A stretch of 64,000 bases of DNA from the NCBI GenBank assembly GCA_963590165.1, contig CAVANO010000032.1, positions 4,541 through 68,540 of the forward strand, written 5' to 3'. Positions 23,565-32,345 of this stretch are shown here, one piece after another (positions within the stretch are counted from its first letter, which is position 1; the number at the start of each line of letters is the position of its first letter). The notes under the pieces were generated by a model. That model had not been told where the DNA came from. It saw only the letters and a list, made by a program, of their open reading frames with translations, and ran no database searches. This stretch comes from UBA11524 sp963590165 (lineage in GTDB: Bacteria > Bacillota > Clostridia > Christensenellales > Aristaeellaceae). The position numbers and the translations under genes were made by a program.

Positions 23565-26030
23565 TTATTCCAGCAGCACCGCACCGGTTACAACATCGTC
23601 CATCAGTGCAATCAGCAGCGGCAGACCGCGCTCCTGCTTGCCTTGCAGGCGGATTGCGTCTTTTTCGAGCGTTGTCGGCGGCGTCCGCACCTGCGTGACG
23701 CGGATGAGGTGGTCGCCTTCGGACAGGCGGACGATGCCGGCGAGGCACTGCCCATTGCTGCCGTTTTTATTAAAGTAGAAGGATTTGACACCCTTGCCGT
23801 TGCGGTTCTGCCGCTCGAAATCAACGGACAGCAGGCGCTTGCCGTAGCCGCGGTCGGTCAGCAGAACAATCTGATCATTTTCCTGCAGCTGCTCGCACCA
23901 GATGACCTCGTCGTCCTCATCAACCTGCATGCAGCGCACGCCGGCAGCAACGCGCCCCTGCACAGGAATGCTCTCCAGCGTGAAGCGGATGCACTGCCCC
24001 TTCCGGCTGAACATCAGCAGGTCATCGCGACTGGCGGCAGGCAGGATGGTCAGCAGGCTGTCGCCCTTCTTGATGTTGACGGCGGCGAACTTTTTGCTGC
24101 GGACATCGTATTCCGCCGCGGCGGTGCGCTTGACCATGCCTTGACGCGTCACGAACAGCAAATCCGGCAGATGCGCGATATCGACCATGCGCGTGCACGT
24201 CATCCACAGCGCCTTTTCGCCGTCCTCCAGCCCGACAAGCAAGCCCGAAAGCAGCTGACCGCGCTCTTTCGGTTTTACCTCGTTGAGCGATGCGACCGGC
24301 AGCTGATAGCAGTTGCCGTGATTCGTGAAAATCAGCAGCGTTTCGTCCGTGCGTGACATGAAGAGGAAGTCGGCGTATTCGTTTTCATCCTCCGCACGGG
24401 TCGGCAGCGGTGTCTTCTTATATACAGCCGGATTCATGCGCTTGAGCTGACTGCTGCCGGTAAAGGCGACAATGACCTCCTCCGGTGCGCTCTTTTCTGC
24501 CTCCTCCTCGACGGGGGATTCGTCTGCATCCTCGATGCTGGTTCGGCGCGGGTCGCCGTACTCTTCCGCGATTTCCCTGAGCTCCTTCGCGATGACGGCG
24601 AGCAGCTTCTTTTCACTCTTGAGGATGCCTTCGAGGCGGTCGATGAGCTTCAGGATGTCTTCATATTCCTTGCGCAGCGCGAGAATTTCAAGATTCGTCA
24701 GCCGCTGCAGGCGCATGTCCAGAATCGCCTGTGCCTGCACATCGCTGAGCGAGAATCGTTCCATCAGGCGCGTTTTGGCTTCCTTCGGGTTCTTGGAGGA
24801 GCGGATGAGCGCGATGACTTCATCGAGGTTGTCCACGGCAATCATCAAGCCCTGCAAAATGTGCGCCCGTGCCTTTGCCTGATTGAGGTCGTACGCCGTG
24901 CGGCGCGATACGACATTCTTCTGATGGCGGATGAAGTGCCCGAGCATGGTCTTGAGCCCCATCTGCACGGGCTTACCCTCGGCGATGGCAACCATGTTCA
25001 CGCCGAAGGTGACTTGCAGGTCGGAATATTTGTAGAGGAGCTTCAGAATTTTGTCGGCATCGGCATCTTTCTTCAGCTCGATGACGGCACGCATGCCCTC
25101 GCGGTCGGATTCATCGCGGATGTCATAGATGTTGCCGAGTTGCCCCTTCTTTTCCTCTGTAAGCTTCAGAATCTTCTCGAGCATCGCCGCCTTGTTGACC
25201 ATGTACGGCACTTCAGTGATGACGAGCAGCTTGCGCCCTGAGATGCCGTCCTCCACATGCACGCGCGCGCGCAGGGACAGTTTCGAGCGGCCTGTTTCGT
25301 AGCCCCTGCGGATTTCCTCGTTACGCACGAGCACGCCGCCGGTCGGAAAGTCCGGACCGGGGATGATTTGCATCAGCTCATCCAGCGAAATGTCAGGATT
25401 GTCAATCATCGCCAGCGCTGCGCGGATGCTTTCGCCAAGGTTGTGCGGTGGAATGTTCGTCGCCAAACCGACCGCGATGCCGCTTGCACCGTTCACCAGC
25501 AGATTCGGGAAGCGTGCCGGCAGCATATCCGGTTCCTTGAGCGTGTCATCGAAGTTCAGGCGGAAGGGTACAGTGTCCTTCTCGATGTCCCGAAGCATCA
25601 GCAGAGCCAGAGGCGTCATGCGCGCCTCCGTATAACGCATGGCAGCGGCGCTGTCGCCGTCAATTGAGCCGAAATTGCCGTGACCGTCGACCATCGTGCC
25701 GCGCATGGAGAAGTCCTGCGCCATGCGGACGAGCGCGTCATACACGGAGGAATCGCCGTGCGGATGATATTTGCCCAGGCAGTCGCCGACAATACGGGCG
25801 CACTTGCGGTGCGGCTTATCCGGCGTTGTGCCCAGCTCCATCATGGTATACAGAATCCGGCGCTGAACGGGCTTGAGACCGTCTTCCACACGCGGCAGTG
25901 CGCGCTCCAGAATGACGTGCTCTGCGTAGGGCATCATGGACTGATGCATGACGTCTTCGACGGTTGTTTGCAGGATGCGGGAAGGGTCGTCCTTGGGAAT
26001 CGGGCGGTTGTCGCTTGTTTTCTTCGCCAT
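23565..26030 (-). CDS. Type II topoisomerase A subunit (ParC/GyrA-like)
   Basis: 821 residues. LPRVEDGLKPVQRRILYTMME begins the breakage-reunion domain; the catalytic Tyr is in AAAMRYTEARMT at about residue 132, and GNFGSIDGDSA precedes it. The C-terminal six-bladed pinwheel is present, but the GyrA-box QRRGGKG is replaced by a degenerate KERGQLLSG. That favours a ParC-type (topoisomerase IV) decatenase over a supercoiling gyrase. It starts 4 bp after the B subunit. A region near residues 500-520 is Glu-rich (EDADESPVEEEAEKSAPEE), an unusual acidic insert before the pinwheel. Confidence 0.92.
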   Translation of the reverse strand: MAKKTSDNRPIPKDDPSRILQTTVEDVMHQSMMPYAEHVILERALPRVEDGLKPVQRRILYTMMELGTTPDKPHRKCARIVGDCLGKYHPHGDSSVYDALVRMAQDFSMRGTMVDGHGNFGSIDGDSAAAMRYTEARMTPLALLMLRDIEKDTVPFRLNFDDTLKEPDMLPARFPNLLVNGASGIAVGLATNIPPHNLGESIRAALAMIDNPDISLDELMQIIPGPDFPTGGVLVRNEEIRRGYETGRSKLSLRARVHVEDGISGRKLLVITEVPYMVNKAAMLEKILKLTEEKKGQLGNIYDIRDESDREGMRAVIELKKDADADKILKLLYKYSDLQVTFGVNMVAIAEGKPVQMGLKTMLGHFIRHQKNVVSRRTAYDLNQAKARAHILQGLMIAVDNLDEVIALIRSSKNPKEAKTRLMERFSLSDVQAQAILDMRLQRLTNLEILALRKEYEDILKLIDRLEGILKSEKKLLAVIAKELREIAEEYGDPRRTSIEDADESPVEEEAEKSAPEEVIVAFTGSSQLKRMNPAVYKKTPLPTRAEDENEYADFLFMSRTDETLLIFTNHGNCYQLPVASLNEVKPKERGQLLSGLLVGLEDGEKALWMTCTRMVDIAHLPDLLFVTRQGMVKRTAAAEYDVRSKKFAAVNIKKGDSLLTILPAASRDDLLMFSRKGQCIRFTLESIPVQGRVAAGVRCMQVDEDDEVIWCEQLQENDQIVLLTDRGYGKRLLSVDFERQNRNGKGVKSFYFNKNGSNGQCLAGIVRLSEGDHLIRVTQVRTPPTTLEKDAIRLQGKQERGLPLLIALMDDVVTGAVLLE

Positions 26031-26033
26031 GGC

Positions 26034-28016
26034 TTACTTCTCTCCCTCCTGCTGATTTTCAGGCAGCTTGAAATCATCCGGCTTGTTGAAGTCAGCGTTT
26101 TCGATGATGTAATCGCGCCGCGGCTCAACCTTGTCGCCCATGAGGATGGTGATGCGCCTGTCAGCCAGCGCCGCGTCCTCAATCGTTACCTGCATTAATT
26201 TGCGCTGCGACGGGTCCATGGTCGTCGCCCAGAGCTGCTCCGGGTTCATCTCGCCGAGTCCCTTGTAGCGCTGCAGCGTATAGCCCTTGCCGGCTGCTTT
26301 GATGCACTTCTCCAGTTCCTTATCGTCATAGGCGTACATGACCTTGGCGCCCTTCTGCACCTTGTAGAGCGGCGGCATGCCGATGTACACATGTCCGCCC
26401 ATGACAAGCTCCTTCATATAGCGGAAGAAGAACGTCAGCAGAATGGCGCGGATATGGGCGCCGTCCTGGTCGGCATCGGAAAGGATAATCACCTTGTGGT
26501 ACTTGAGATTGGCGAGGTTGAAGCTCTCGTCGATGGACGTGCCGAGCGCTGTAATCAGCGAACGGAACTCCTCGTTGCTCAGCACCTGGTCGAGGCGCTT
26601 CTTTTCGGCGTTAAGCGGCTTGCCGCGCAGGGGCAGAATCGCCTGATAACGGCTATCGCGACCCTGCTTTGCGCTGCCGCCTGCGGAATCGCCCTCGACG
26701 ATGAACAGCTCGTTGTCCTCGGGCTTTTTCCCACGGCAGGCACTCAGCTTGCCCACCAGCGGTGCGGCATCGAGCTGATTCGCCTTGCGGGCGTTGTCGC
26801 GCGTCTTTCGCGCCGCTTCACGCACCTGCGCCGCCTTGAGTGCTTTCTGCACAATCAGCTGCGCCGTCGGTTGATTCTTGAGGTTCTCCAGCCACGCGCC
26901 CAGCTGCTGCGTGATGATGCTCTCGACTGCCGGACGCACTTCACTGTTGCCAAGGCGACCCTTCGTCTGTCCCTCAAACTGCGGATTCTTGACCATTGCG
27001 GTCAGTACGCAGCTCAAGCCCTCGCGGAAGTCCTCGCCGGTCAGGTTGCTGTCCTTCTCCTTGAGGACGCCCGTGCGCCGCGCATAGTCATTGAACAACT
27101 TCGTGAATGCCGCCTTGAAGCCGGTTTCATGTGAGCCGCCTTCCGCCGTCGGGATGTTGTTGACATAGGAAAACAGGCTTTCCGTATAGCCGTCCGTATA
27201 CTGAATCGCCACGCGGCAGATGACATCATCCTTCTTGCCTTCGAGGAAAATCGGCTCCTCATTGAGCACCGTGCGGCCGTCATTCAGATAGCGGACATAG
27301 TCCATGATGCCGCCTTCATAATGGAAGACATGCTCGCGTTTGTCCGGCTCGGCGCGTTCATCCGTGAACACGATTTTCAGCCCGCGGTTCAGGTACGCCA
27401 ACTCCTGCAGACGGCGGTGCACCGTGTCATAATTGAAGTGTACATCCTCGAAAATCGTGTCATCCGGCATGAAACGGACGAGCGTGCCGCGCTTGCGCGT
27501 GTTGCCGACCCTTGCCAGCGGCGCATCCGGTTTGCCTGCCGCCACCTTGCCCGTCTGCGGGTTCAGCTGACTGGTGAAGCGCATCGAATAATGCGAAAAA
27601 TCGCGGTAGATATCGACGGTCAGCCATTTGCTCAGCGCGTTGACCACCGATGCGCCCACGCCGTGCAGTCCGCCGGAATAGCTGTAATTATCGTTATTGA
27701 ACTTGCCGCCGGCGTGCAGGATGGTGAAAATAACCTCCGCACCGCTGACATGCATCGTCGGATGCTCATCGACCGGCATACCGCGCCCGTTATCATACAC
27801 CGATGCCGACCCATCGCTATGCAGCGTCACGTGCACCTCATCCGCAAAGCCGTTTGATGCTTCGTCAATCGCGTTATCCACGATTTCCCAGAGCAGATGA
27901 TGCAGCCCGCGCGTGGACGTCGAGCCGATATACATGCCCGGACGCATCCGAACCGCCTCGAGTCCCTCAAGCACCTGAATGTTGCCCGCGTCGTAATGAT
28001 TGACCTGATTTGCCAT
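26034..28016 (-). CDS. Type II topoisomerase B subunit (ParE/GyrB-like)
   Basis: 660 residues. The GHKL ATPase motifs are EIVDNAIDEASNG, YDNGRGMPVDEHP and GGLHGVGASVVNALS; the Toprim part has FIVEGDSAGGSAKQGRD and LSDADQDGAHIRAILLTFF; a C-terminal YKGLGEMNPEQLWATTMDP block follows. Length and pairing with a GyrA-box-poor A subunit favour ParE, but GyrB is possible. A near-consensus promoter sits 36 bp upstream, just downstream of a hairpin array. Confidence 0.93.
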   Translation of the reverse strand: MANQVNHYDAGNIQVLEGLEAVRMRPGMYIGSTSTRGLHHLLWEIVDNAIDEASNGFADEVHVTLHSDGSASVYDNGRGMPVDEHPTMHVSGAEVIFTILHAGGKFNNDNYSYSGGLHGVGASVVNALSKWLTVDIYRDFSHYSMRFTSQLNPQTGKVAAGKPDAPLARVGNTRKRGTLVRFMPDDTIFEDVHFNYDTVHRRLQELAYLNRGLKIVFTDERAEPDKREHVFHYEGGIMDYVRYLNDGRTVLNEEPIFLEGKKDDVICRVAIQYTDGYTESLFSYVNNIPTAEGGSHETGFKAAFTKLFNDYARRTGVLKEKDSNLTGEDFREGLSCVLTAMVKNPQFEGQTKGRLGNSEVRPAVESIITQQLGAWLENLKNQPTAQLIVQKALKAAQVREAARKTRDNARKANQLDAAPLVGKLSACRGKKPEDNELFIVEGDSAGGSAKQGRDSRYQAILPLRGKPLNAEKKRLDQVLSNEEFRSLITALGTSIDESFNLANLKYHKVIILSDADQDGAHIRAILLTFFFRYMKELVMGGHVYIGMPPLYKVQKGAKVMYAYDDKELEKCIKAAGKGYTLQRYKGLGEMNPEQLWATTMDPSQRKLMQVTIEDAALADRRITILMGDKVEPRRDYIIENADFNKPDDFKLPENQQEGEK

Positions 28017-28051
28017 AGATAAGCTCCTTCGCTTTGGGAATATCAGGGGAT

Positions 28052-28080
28052 ATTATACCACATCGCACGGCTTTCATCAA
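28052..28080 (-). promoter_or_regulatory. Sigma-A promoter for the topoisomerase operon
   Basis: Minus strand TTGATG (28080-28075), 17-bp spacer, TATAAT (28057-28052). The tandem array at 28085-28233 lies immediately upstream, where UP-element or regulator sites would be expected. Confidence 0.8.
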
Positions 28081-28084
28081 GGCG

Positions 28085-28233
28085 AACAGAAAACGGGACA
28101 AAGTCAGAAAACGGGACGAAGTCAGAAAACGGGACGAAGTCAGAAAACGGGACGAAATCAAAAAACGGGACGAAGTCAGAAAACGGGACGAAGTTAAAAA
28201 ACGGGACGAAGTCAGAAAACGGGACGAAGTCCC
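28085..28233. repeat. 18-bp tandem repeat array (8 units) ending in a perfect triloop hairpin
   Basis: Eight units of about AGAAAACGGGACGAAGTC with few changes (AAAGTC, GAAATC, GAAGTT variants); the last reads GGGACGAAGTCCC (28221-28233), a perfect 5-bp stem with a GAA loop. It fills the space between the divergent topoisomerase promoter and the tRNA-Trp promoter. The unit is a multiple of three, so it gives false long frames encoding repeated KRDEV. Confidence 0.95.
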
Positions 28234-28263
28234 CTCGCGATGCACGAAAATTTAAAATACGCC

Positions 28264-28292
28264 TTGACAAACTCCTTTTTGCGTGATATGAT
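28264..28292 (+). promoter_or_regulatory. Sigma-A promoter for tRNA-Trp
   Basis: TTGACA (28264-28269), 17-bp spacer, TATGAT (28287-28292), 29 bp before the tRNA 5' end. Very close to consensus, as expected for a stable RNA gene. Confidence 0.9.
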
Positions 28293-28321
28293 ATTGACTG
28301 TTCCGGTTACGACAACCGTAT

Positions 28322-28392
28322 AGGGGCATGGTGTAATGGTAACACGTGGGTCTCCAAAACCTTTGTTGAGGGTTCGAGTCCTTCTGCCCCTG
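28322..28392 (+). tRNA. tRNA-Trp (anticodon CCA)
   Basis: The acceptor stem AGGGGCA/TGCCCCT, D arm GTGT-AATGGTA-ACAC, anticodon loop CTCCAAA giving CCA, and T arm GAGGG-TTCGAGT-CCTTC fold into a cloverleaf; the discriminator base is G. The CCA 3' end is not encoded. One anticodon-stem pair next to the junction is mismatched. It is preceded by a strong promoter and followed by a terminator. Confidence 0.95.
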
Positions 28393-28394
28393 CT

Positions 28395-28431
28395 GAGCGC
28401 TGATCTTGCTTTCAAGGTCAGCGCTTTTTTG
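28395..28431 (+). terminator. Terminator after tRNA-Trp
   Basis: AGCGCTGAtCTTG and CAAGgTCAGCGCT form a 12-13-bp stem, followed by TTTTTT. Confidence 0.9.
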
Positions 28432-28516
28432 TGCGACTGCGCCATCTTGAAACAAGCCGTGTCCTATGGTATGATAAGGAATGAAATGAACGCTCGTTCT
28501 ACGGAGGATTTTGTCT

Positions 28517-31500
28517 ATGCTCCATTCCGGCCTGTATGAGCTGCTGATTAATGCTGAGGTGGCTGATGATCTCCGGCGGATTCCGGCAGTACGCAAAGCA
28601 ATTGATGCGCTCGACTCGGCGGAGGCGCCGGCAGTGCTGTCGAAATATGTGGCGGATGTTGTCCGGCAGTCGCTGCAGGAAATCGGGGACAACGCTCCGG
28701 AAAAACAGGTGGCGCTCGTCAACCGGATCATCGGTTTGCTCGGCCAGTCGGGGAAAAACGTCATGGAGCCCGCCGAGCAGCTGACTGCGCTGCTGGAGGA
28801 GCATGACCCGCGAATCGCGATGGGCAAAAGCGCGAAGGAACTGTTACGACCGGAAACATCCGTCGCGATGAGCAGCCTGTTCACAGGCGCGGTGCATGAA
28901 CCGGCGATGTTCGCCGAGTTAAAGAAGGAAATTGTCTCTGCCGATCGCATCGATATGCTTGTGTCGTTCATCCGCTTCAGCGGATTGCGGCTGATTCTGG
29001 AGGAGCTGACCGAATTCACGCAGCGCGGCGGCATTTTGCGCATCATCACGACGAGCTACATGGGTGCGACGGAGGTGAAGGCGGTCGAGGAGCTGTCGAA
29101 GCTGCCGAACACGTTCATCCGCGTCAGCTATGACACGAAGCGCACACGCCTGCATGCCAAGACATATGTGTTTTACCGTGACACGGGCTTCACGACGGCA
29201 TACATTGGCTCTTCAAACCTGTCGAATGCCGCCATTTCCAGCGGCATGGAGTGGAATGTCAAGGTAACCGCGAAGGACCAGCCGGATATTCTCCGTAAGG
29301 TCATGGCGACGTTCGATGCGTACTGGCATTCTGATGAATTTGAGGACTACACGGCGGACAGCCGCGGCAAGCTGGCGGAGGCGCTCGATGCTGAGAAGTA
29401 TCATGGCAGTGCACCGCGCTTCCTCTTTGACATCCGCCCGTATCCGTATCAGCAGGAGATTCTTGACCGGCTGCGTGCAGAACGCGAGGTGCGCGGATAT
29501 TTTCGCAACCTTGTCGTTGCAGCGACCGGCACCGGCAAGACGGTCATTTCTGCGATGGATTACCGCGGATTTGTGCACAGCCATCCGGAAAAGGCAAACC
29601 GCTTGCTGTTCATCGCACACCGCGAAGAAATTCTCAAACAGAGCATCGAAACTTTCCGAGGCGTGCTCAAAGATGTAAACTTCGGCGAGCTGTGGGTCGG
29701 TAATTTTCGTCCGGAGCACATGGAACATGTGTTTATTTCCGTGCAGACGATGTGCAGCCAGCGCCTTTGGGAGCATCTGTCGCCGGATTACTATGATTAC
29801 ATCGTGGTAGACGAGACGCATCACGCCGCTGCCGACAGCTACGGCAAGGTACTGACCACATTCAAACCGAAAATTCTGCTCGGTCTGACGGCAACACCGG
29901 AACGCCTTGACGGCAAGAGCATTCTCGACTACTTTGACCACCGCATCGCAGCCGAAATCCGCTTACCGGAAGCCATTGACCGCAAGCTGCTGTGTCCATT
30001 CCAGTATTTCGGCGTATCCGACACGGTTGACCTGACCGATTTGCATTGGGTGCACGGCGGCTATGACCGTAAGGAACTGTCAAGCCTTTACAGCATGAAT
30101 CAGACGGTTGCCGTCAGGCGTGCTGACCATATTCTGCACCAGCTGGACAAGTACACGGCGGATATGCGCTGCTTAAAGGCACTCGGCTTCTGTGTGTCCA
30201 TCGAGCATGCCTGCTTCATGGCGGAACAGTTCAATCATGCAGGCGTGCCGTCCATCGCGCTGAGCAGCCAGTCAGCTGATGCGGAACGTGTCAGCGCAAA
30301 GAAGCACCTTGTCAGCGGCGAAATCAAGGTCATTTTCGTTGTCGACCTGTATAACGAGGGTGTCGATATTCCCGAAGTCAACACGGTACTCTTCCTTCGC
30401 CCGACAGAGTCGCTGACCATCTTCCTGCAGCAGCTCGGACGCGGTCTGCGCCTGTCGGAAGGCAAGGACTGCCTGACCGTGCTGGACTTCATCGGCGCTG
30501 CGAACCGCCGTTACAATTTCGAGCAGAAATTCGCCGCCCTGCTGACGGATGACCGCACCAGCGTTGAGAAGGAAATTAAACGCGGCTTCATCGCAGTCCC
30601 GAAGGGATGTTATATTCAGCTCGAAAAGAAAGCACAGCGCATTATTCTCGACAACATCAAGGCAAGTTATGGGGCACGCCGCGCCCTTGTCAGCCGCATT
30701 GCCGCCTTCTCGGAGGAAAACAGTCAGCCGTTGACGCTGCCGAATTTTCTGCACTATACCGGCATGGATGCACGCAGCCTGTACAAGTGGGACAGCTTTT
30801 CGCAGCTCTGTGCCGAGGCGGGTGTGCGCCCCGAGTTTGATGAGCCTGCGAAGGAGGAGATCACAAGGGCACTCATCCGCATTGCTGCCATCGACTCGCG
30901 CAGGTGGATTCGCTTTCTACTGACACTCCTGCCGAATCTCGCGGATACGGATTTCAATGCCTTATCTGAAGAGCAGCGCCTTATGTTCTCCATGTTCCAT
31001 GCGACCATATGGGGCACAGCCGCTGATTTCACCAGCGCAGATTTTCGCCGTCATGTGCATGAGCTGTCCGAAAGTCCTATCATATTGAACGAACTGATGA
31101 TGCTCCTCAGCGATCGATTCGACAGCATCGACTTCATCGACGAGCGTAATACGCTGCCTTACGTCTGTCCGCTCGATGTTCACTGCACATACACGCGCGA
31201 CCAGCTGCTTTGTGCGCTGGGTTTCAACGCGTTCAGTGCCATGCGCGAGGGTGTCAAGTACCTGCCTGACATCAAGACAGACATTTTCCTCATCACGCTG
31301 AACAAGAGCGACAAGGATTATTCACCAACGACCATGTACAACGATTACGCCGTCAATCCGACCCTGTTCCACTGGCAGAGCCAGAGCACGACAACGCCCG
31401 AATCGCCGACCGGTCAGCGATACATTCACCATGCGGCGCTCGGCGGACACATCCTGCTGTTTGTCCGCGAATATAAGAAGGACAGCTATGGTACCGGCGC

Positions 31501-31627
31501 GTATACCTTCCTCGGCGAGGGCACGTATGTCAGCCACGAAGGCAGCCGTCCAATGAACATCCTATGGCGGCTGAAGCGTGCGATTCCGGCGAAATACCTG
31601 CGCAGGGTTCAGCAGGTCATGGGGTAA
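28517..31627 (+). CDS. PLD-like nuclease-SF2 helicase-DUF3427 protein
   Basis: 1036 residues. Residues about 110-260 are a phospholipase-D-type domain with HAKTYVFYRDTG and YIGSSNLSNAAI (a single HKD motif, so dimerisation is expected). Residues about 300-680 are a superfamily-2 helicase: VAATGTGKTVIS (Walker A), VVDETHHAAADS (DExH), LTATPERLDG, and QQLGRGLRLSEG (motif VI). The C-terminal 300 residues match the DUF3427 region, often linked with such helicases. The layout is that of a DNA-processing or restriction-like enzyme, possibly antiphage; the role is unproven. Start is the ATG 9 bp after GGAGG; a TTG two codons earlier is possible. It is followed by the YgjP-like gene at 15 bp. Confidence 0.9.
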   Translation: MLHSGLYELLINAEVADDLRRIPAVRKAIDALDSAEAPAVLSKYVADVVRQSLQEIGDNAPEKQVALVNRIIGLLGQSGKNVMEPAEQLTALLEEHDPRIAMGKSAKELLRPETSVAMSSLFTGAVHEPAMFAELKKEIVSADRIDMLVSFIRFSGLRLILEELTEFTQRGGILRIITTSYMGATEVKAVEELSKLPNTFIRVSYDTKRTRLHAKTYVFYRDTGFTTAYIGSSNLSNAAISSGMEWNVKVTAKDQPDILRKVMATFDAYWHSDEFEDYTADSRGKLAEALDAEKYHGSAPRFLFDIRPYPYQQEILDRLRAEREVRGYFRNLVVAATGTGKTVISAMDYRGFVHSHPEKANRLLFIAHREEILKQSIETFRGVLKDVNFGELWVGNFRPEHMEHVFISVQTMCSQRLWEHLSPDYYDYIVVDETHHAAADSYGKVLTTFKPKILLGLTATPERLDGKSILDYFDHRIAAEIRLPEAIDRKLLCPFQYFGVSDTVDLTDLHWVHGGYDRKELSSLYSMNQTVAVRRADHILHQLDKYTADMRCLKALGFCVSIEHACFMAEQFNHAGVPSIALSSQSADAERVSAKKHLVSGEIKVIFVVDLYNEGVDIPEVNTVLFLRPTESLTIFLQQLGRGLRLSEGKDCLTVLDFIGAANRRYNFEQKFAALLTDDRTSVEKEIKRGFIAVPKGCYIQLEKKAQRIILDNIKASYGARRALVSRIAAFSEENSQPLTLPNFLHYTGMDARSLYKWDSFSQLCAEAGVRPEFDEPAKEEITRALIRIAAIDSRRWIRFLLTLLPNLADTDFNALSEEQRLMFSMFHATIWGTAADFTSADFRRHVHELSESPIILNELMMLLSDRFDSIDFIDERNTLPYVCPLDVHCTYTRDQLLCALGFNAFSAMREGVKYLPDIKTDIFLITLNKSDKDYSPTTMYNDYAVNPTLFHWQSQSTTTPESPTGQRYIHHAALGGHILLFVREYKKDSYGTGAYTFLGEGTYVSHEGSRPMNILWRLKRAIPAKYLRRVQQVMG

Positions 31628-31642
31628 CAGGAGGTGTGTTGA

Positions 31643-32203
31643 ATGGATTATGAAGTGATTCGCTCCGACCGCAAGACGTATTCGGTGGAAATTCGAGAGG
31701 CAAAAATGCTCGTTCGCGTACCTCTGCACGCCACGAACGAGGAAATCAATACGTTTCTGCTCAAGCACAAGGCATGGATTGAGAAGCACCTGCAAAAGGC
31801 GCAGACACGTCAGGCGGAAATGGCAAACATCACGCCGCTGACCATACCGGAGTTCCGGCAGCTGGTGGATAAGGCGCTCGTTGTCATCCCGGCACGCGTC
31901 AGGCACTACGCGCCGCTGATCGGCGTGACGTACAGGCGCATCACCATCCGCAATCAGCATACCCTGTGGGGAAGCTGCAGCAACACGGGCAACCTGAATT
32001 TCAACTGCATGCTGATGCTTGCGCCGCCGGAGGTGCTTGACAGCGTCGTTGTTCACGAGCTGTGCCACCGCAAGGAAATGAACCACTCGCAGCGGTTCTA
32101 CGAGGAAGTGCTGCGCGTCTTTCCGGATTATTGGCAGTGGAACAAATGGCTCAAGGAAAACGGCAGCCGCCTGCTCCGCATGATGCCGAACTACGGGGCG
32201 TAG
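31643..32203 (+). CDS. YgjP/SprT-like zinc metallopeptidase
   Basis: 186 residues. VVHELCHRKEMNHSQRF holds the HExxH-type zinc site (HELCH) with a further His; the preceding RNQHTLWGSCSNTGNLNFN is the signature of the DUF45/YgjP-like family. Such proteins are predicted zinc peptidases, sometimes linked with helicases and DNA repair. It starts 15 bp after the helicase gene with AGGAGGTGTGTTGA, so the two are probably an operon. Its TAG stop lies inside the first hairpin of a tandem array. Confidence 0.88.
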   Translation: MDYEVIRSDRKTYSVEIREAKMLVRVPLHATNEEINTFLLKHKAWIEKHLQKAQTRQAEMANITPLTIPEFRQLVDKALVVIPARVRHYAPLIGVTYRRITIRNQHTLWGSCSNTGNLNFNCMLMLAPPEVLDSVVVHELCHRKEMNHSQRFYEEVLRVFPDYWQWNKWLKENGSRLLRMMPNYGA

Positions 32204-32243
32204 TACCATACTGCGGGGCGCAGTGCCATACTGCGAGGCGCAG
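32191..32243. repeat. Three tandem triloop hairpins (exact 20-bp period)
   Basis: CTACGGGGCGTAG (32191-32203), CTGCGGGGCGCAG (32211-32223) and CTGCGAGGCGCAG (32231-32243): each a perfect 5-bp stem with a 3-base loop, joined by TACCATA/TGCCATA. Compensatory change A-T to G-C in the second stem position is visible between copies 1 and 2, supporting conserved pairing. The first copy includes the stop codon of the YgjP-like gene. Confidence 0.9.
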
Positions 32244-32254
32244 GTTCTCTCGGC

Positions 32255-32283
32255 TTGCATTGCATGCAAAAATACGCTATAAT
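32255..32283 (+). promoter_or_regulatory. Sigma-A promoter for the M16-like gene
   Basis: TTGCAT (32255-32260), 17-bp spacer, TATAAT (32278-32283), directly downstream of the three hairpins. Confidence 0.8.
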
Positions 32284-32345
32284 AAAAGATAAGTGCTGAA
32301 CTGAAAAGGATCAGCGATTGATTGCAAAAGGAGCTGACGCACCCG

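Noticed and set aside
28085..28233. CRISPR array
   Set aside because: Units are 18 bp, contiguous, without spacers and no cas genes are present; the same holds for the other arrays.
28034..28255. 73-residue frame with KRDEVRKRDEV repeats
   Set aside because: It is a translation of an 18-bp tandem DNA repeat; no ribosome site, no conserved protein pattern, and both strands give similar artefacts.
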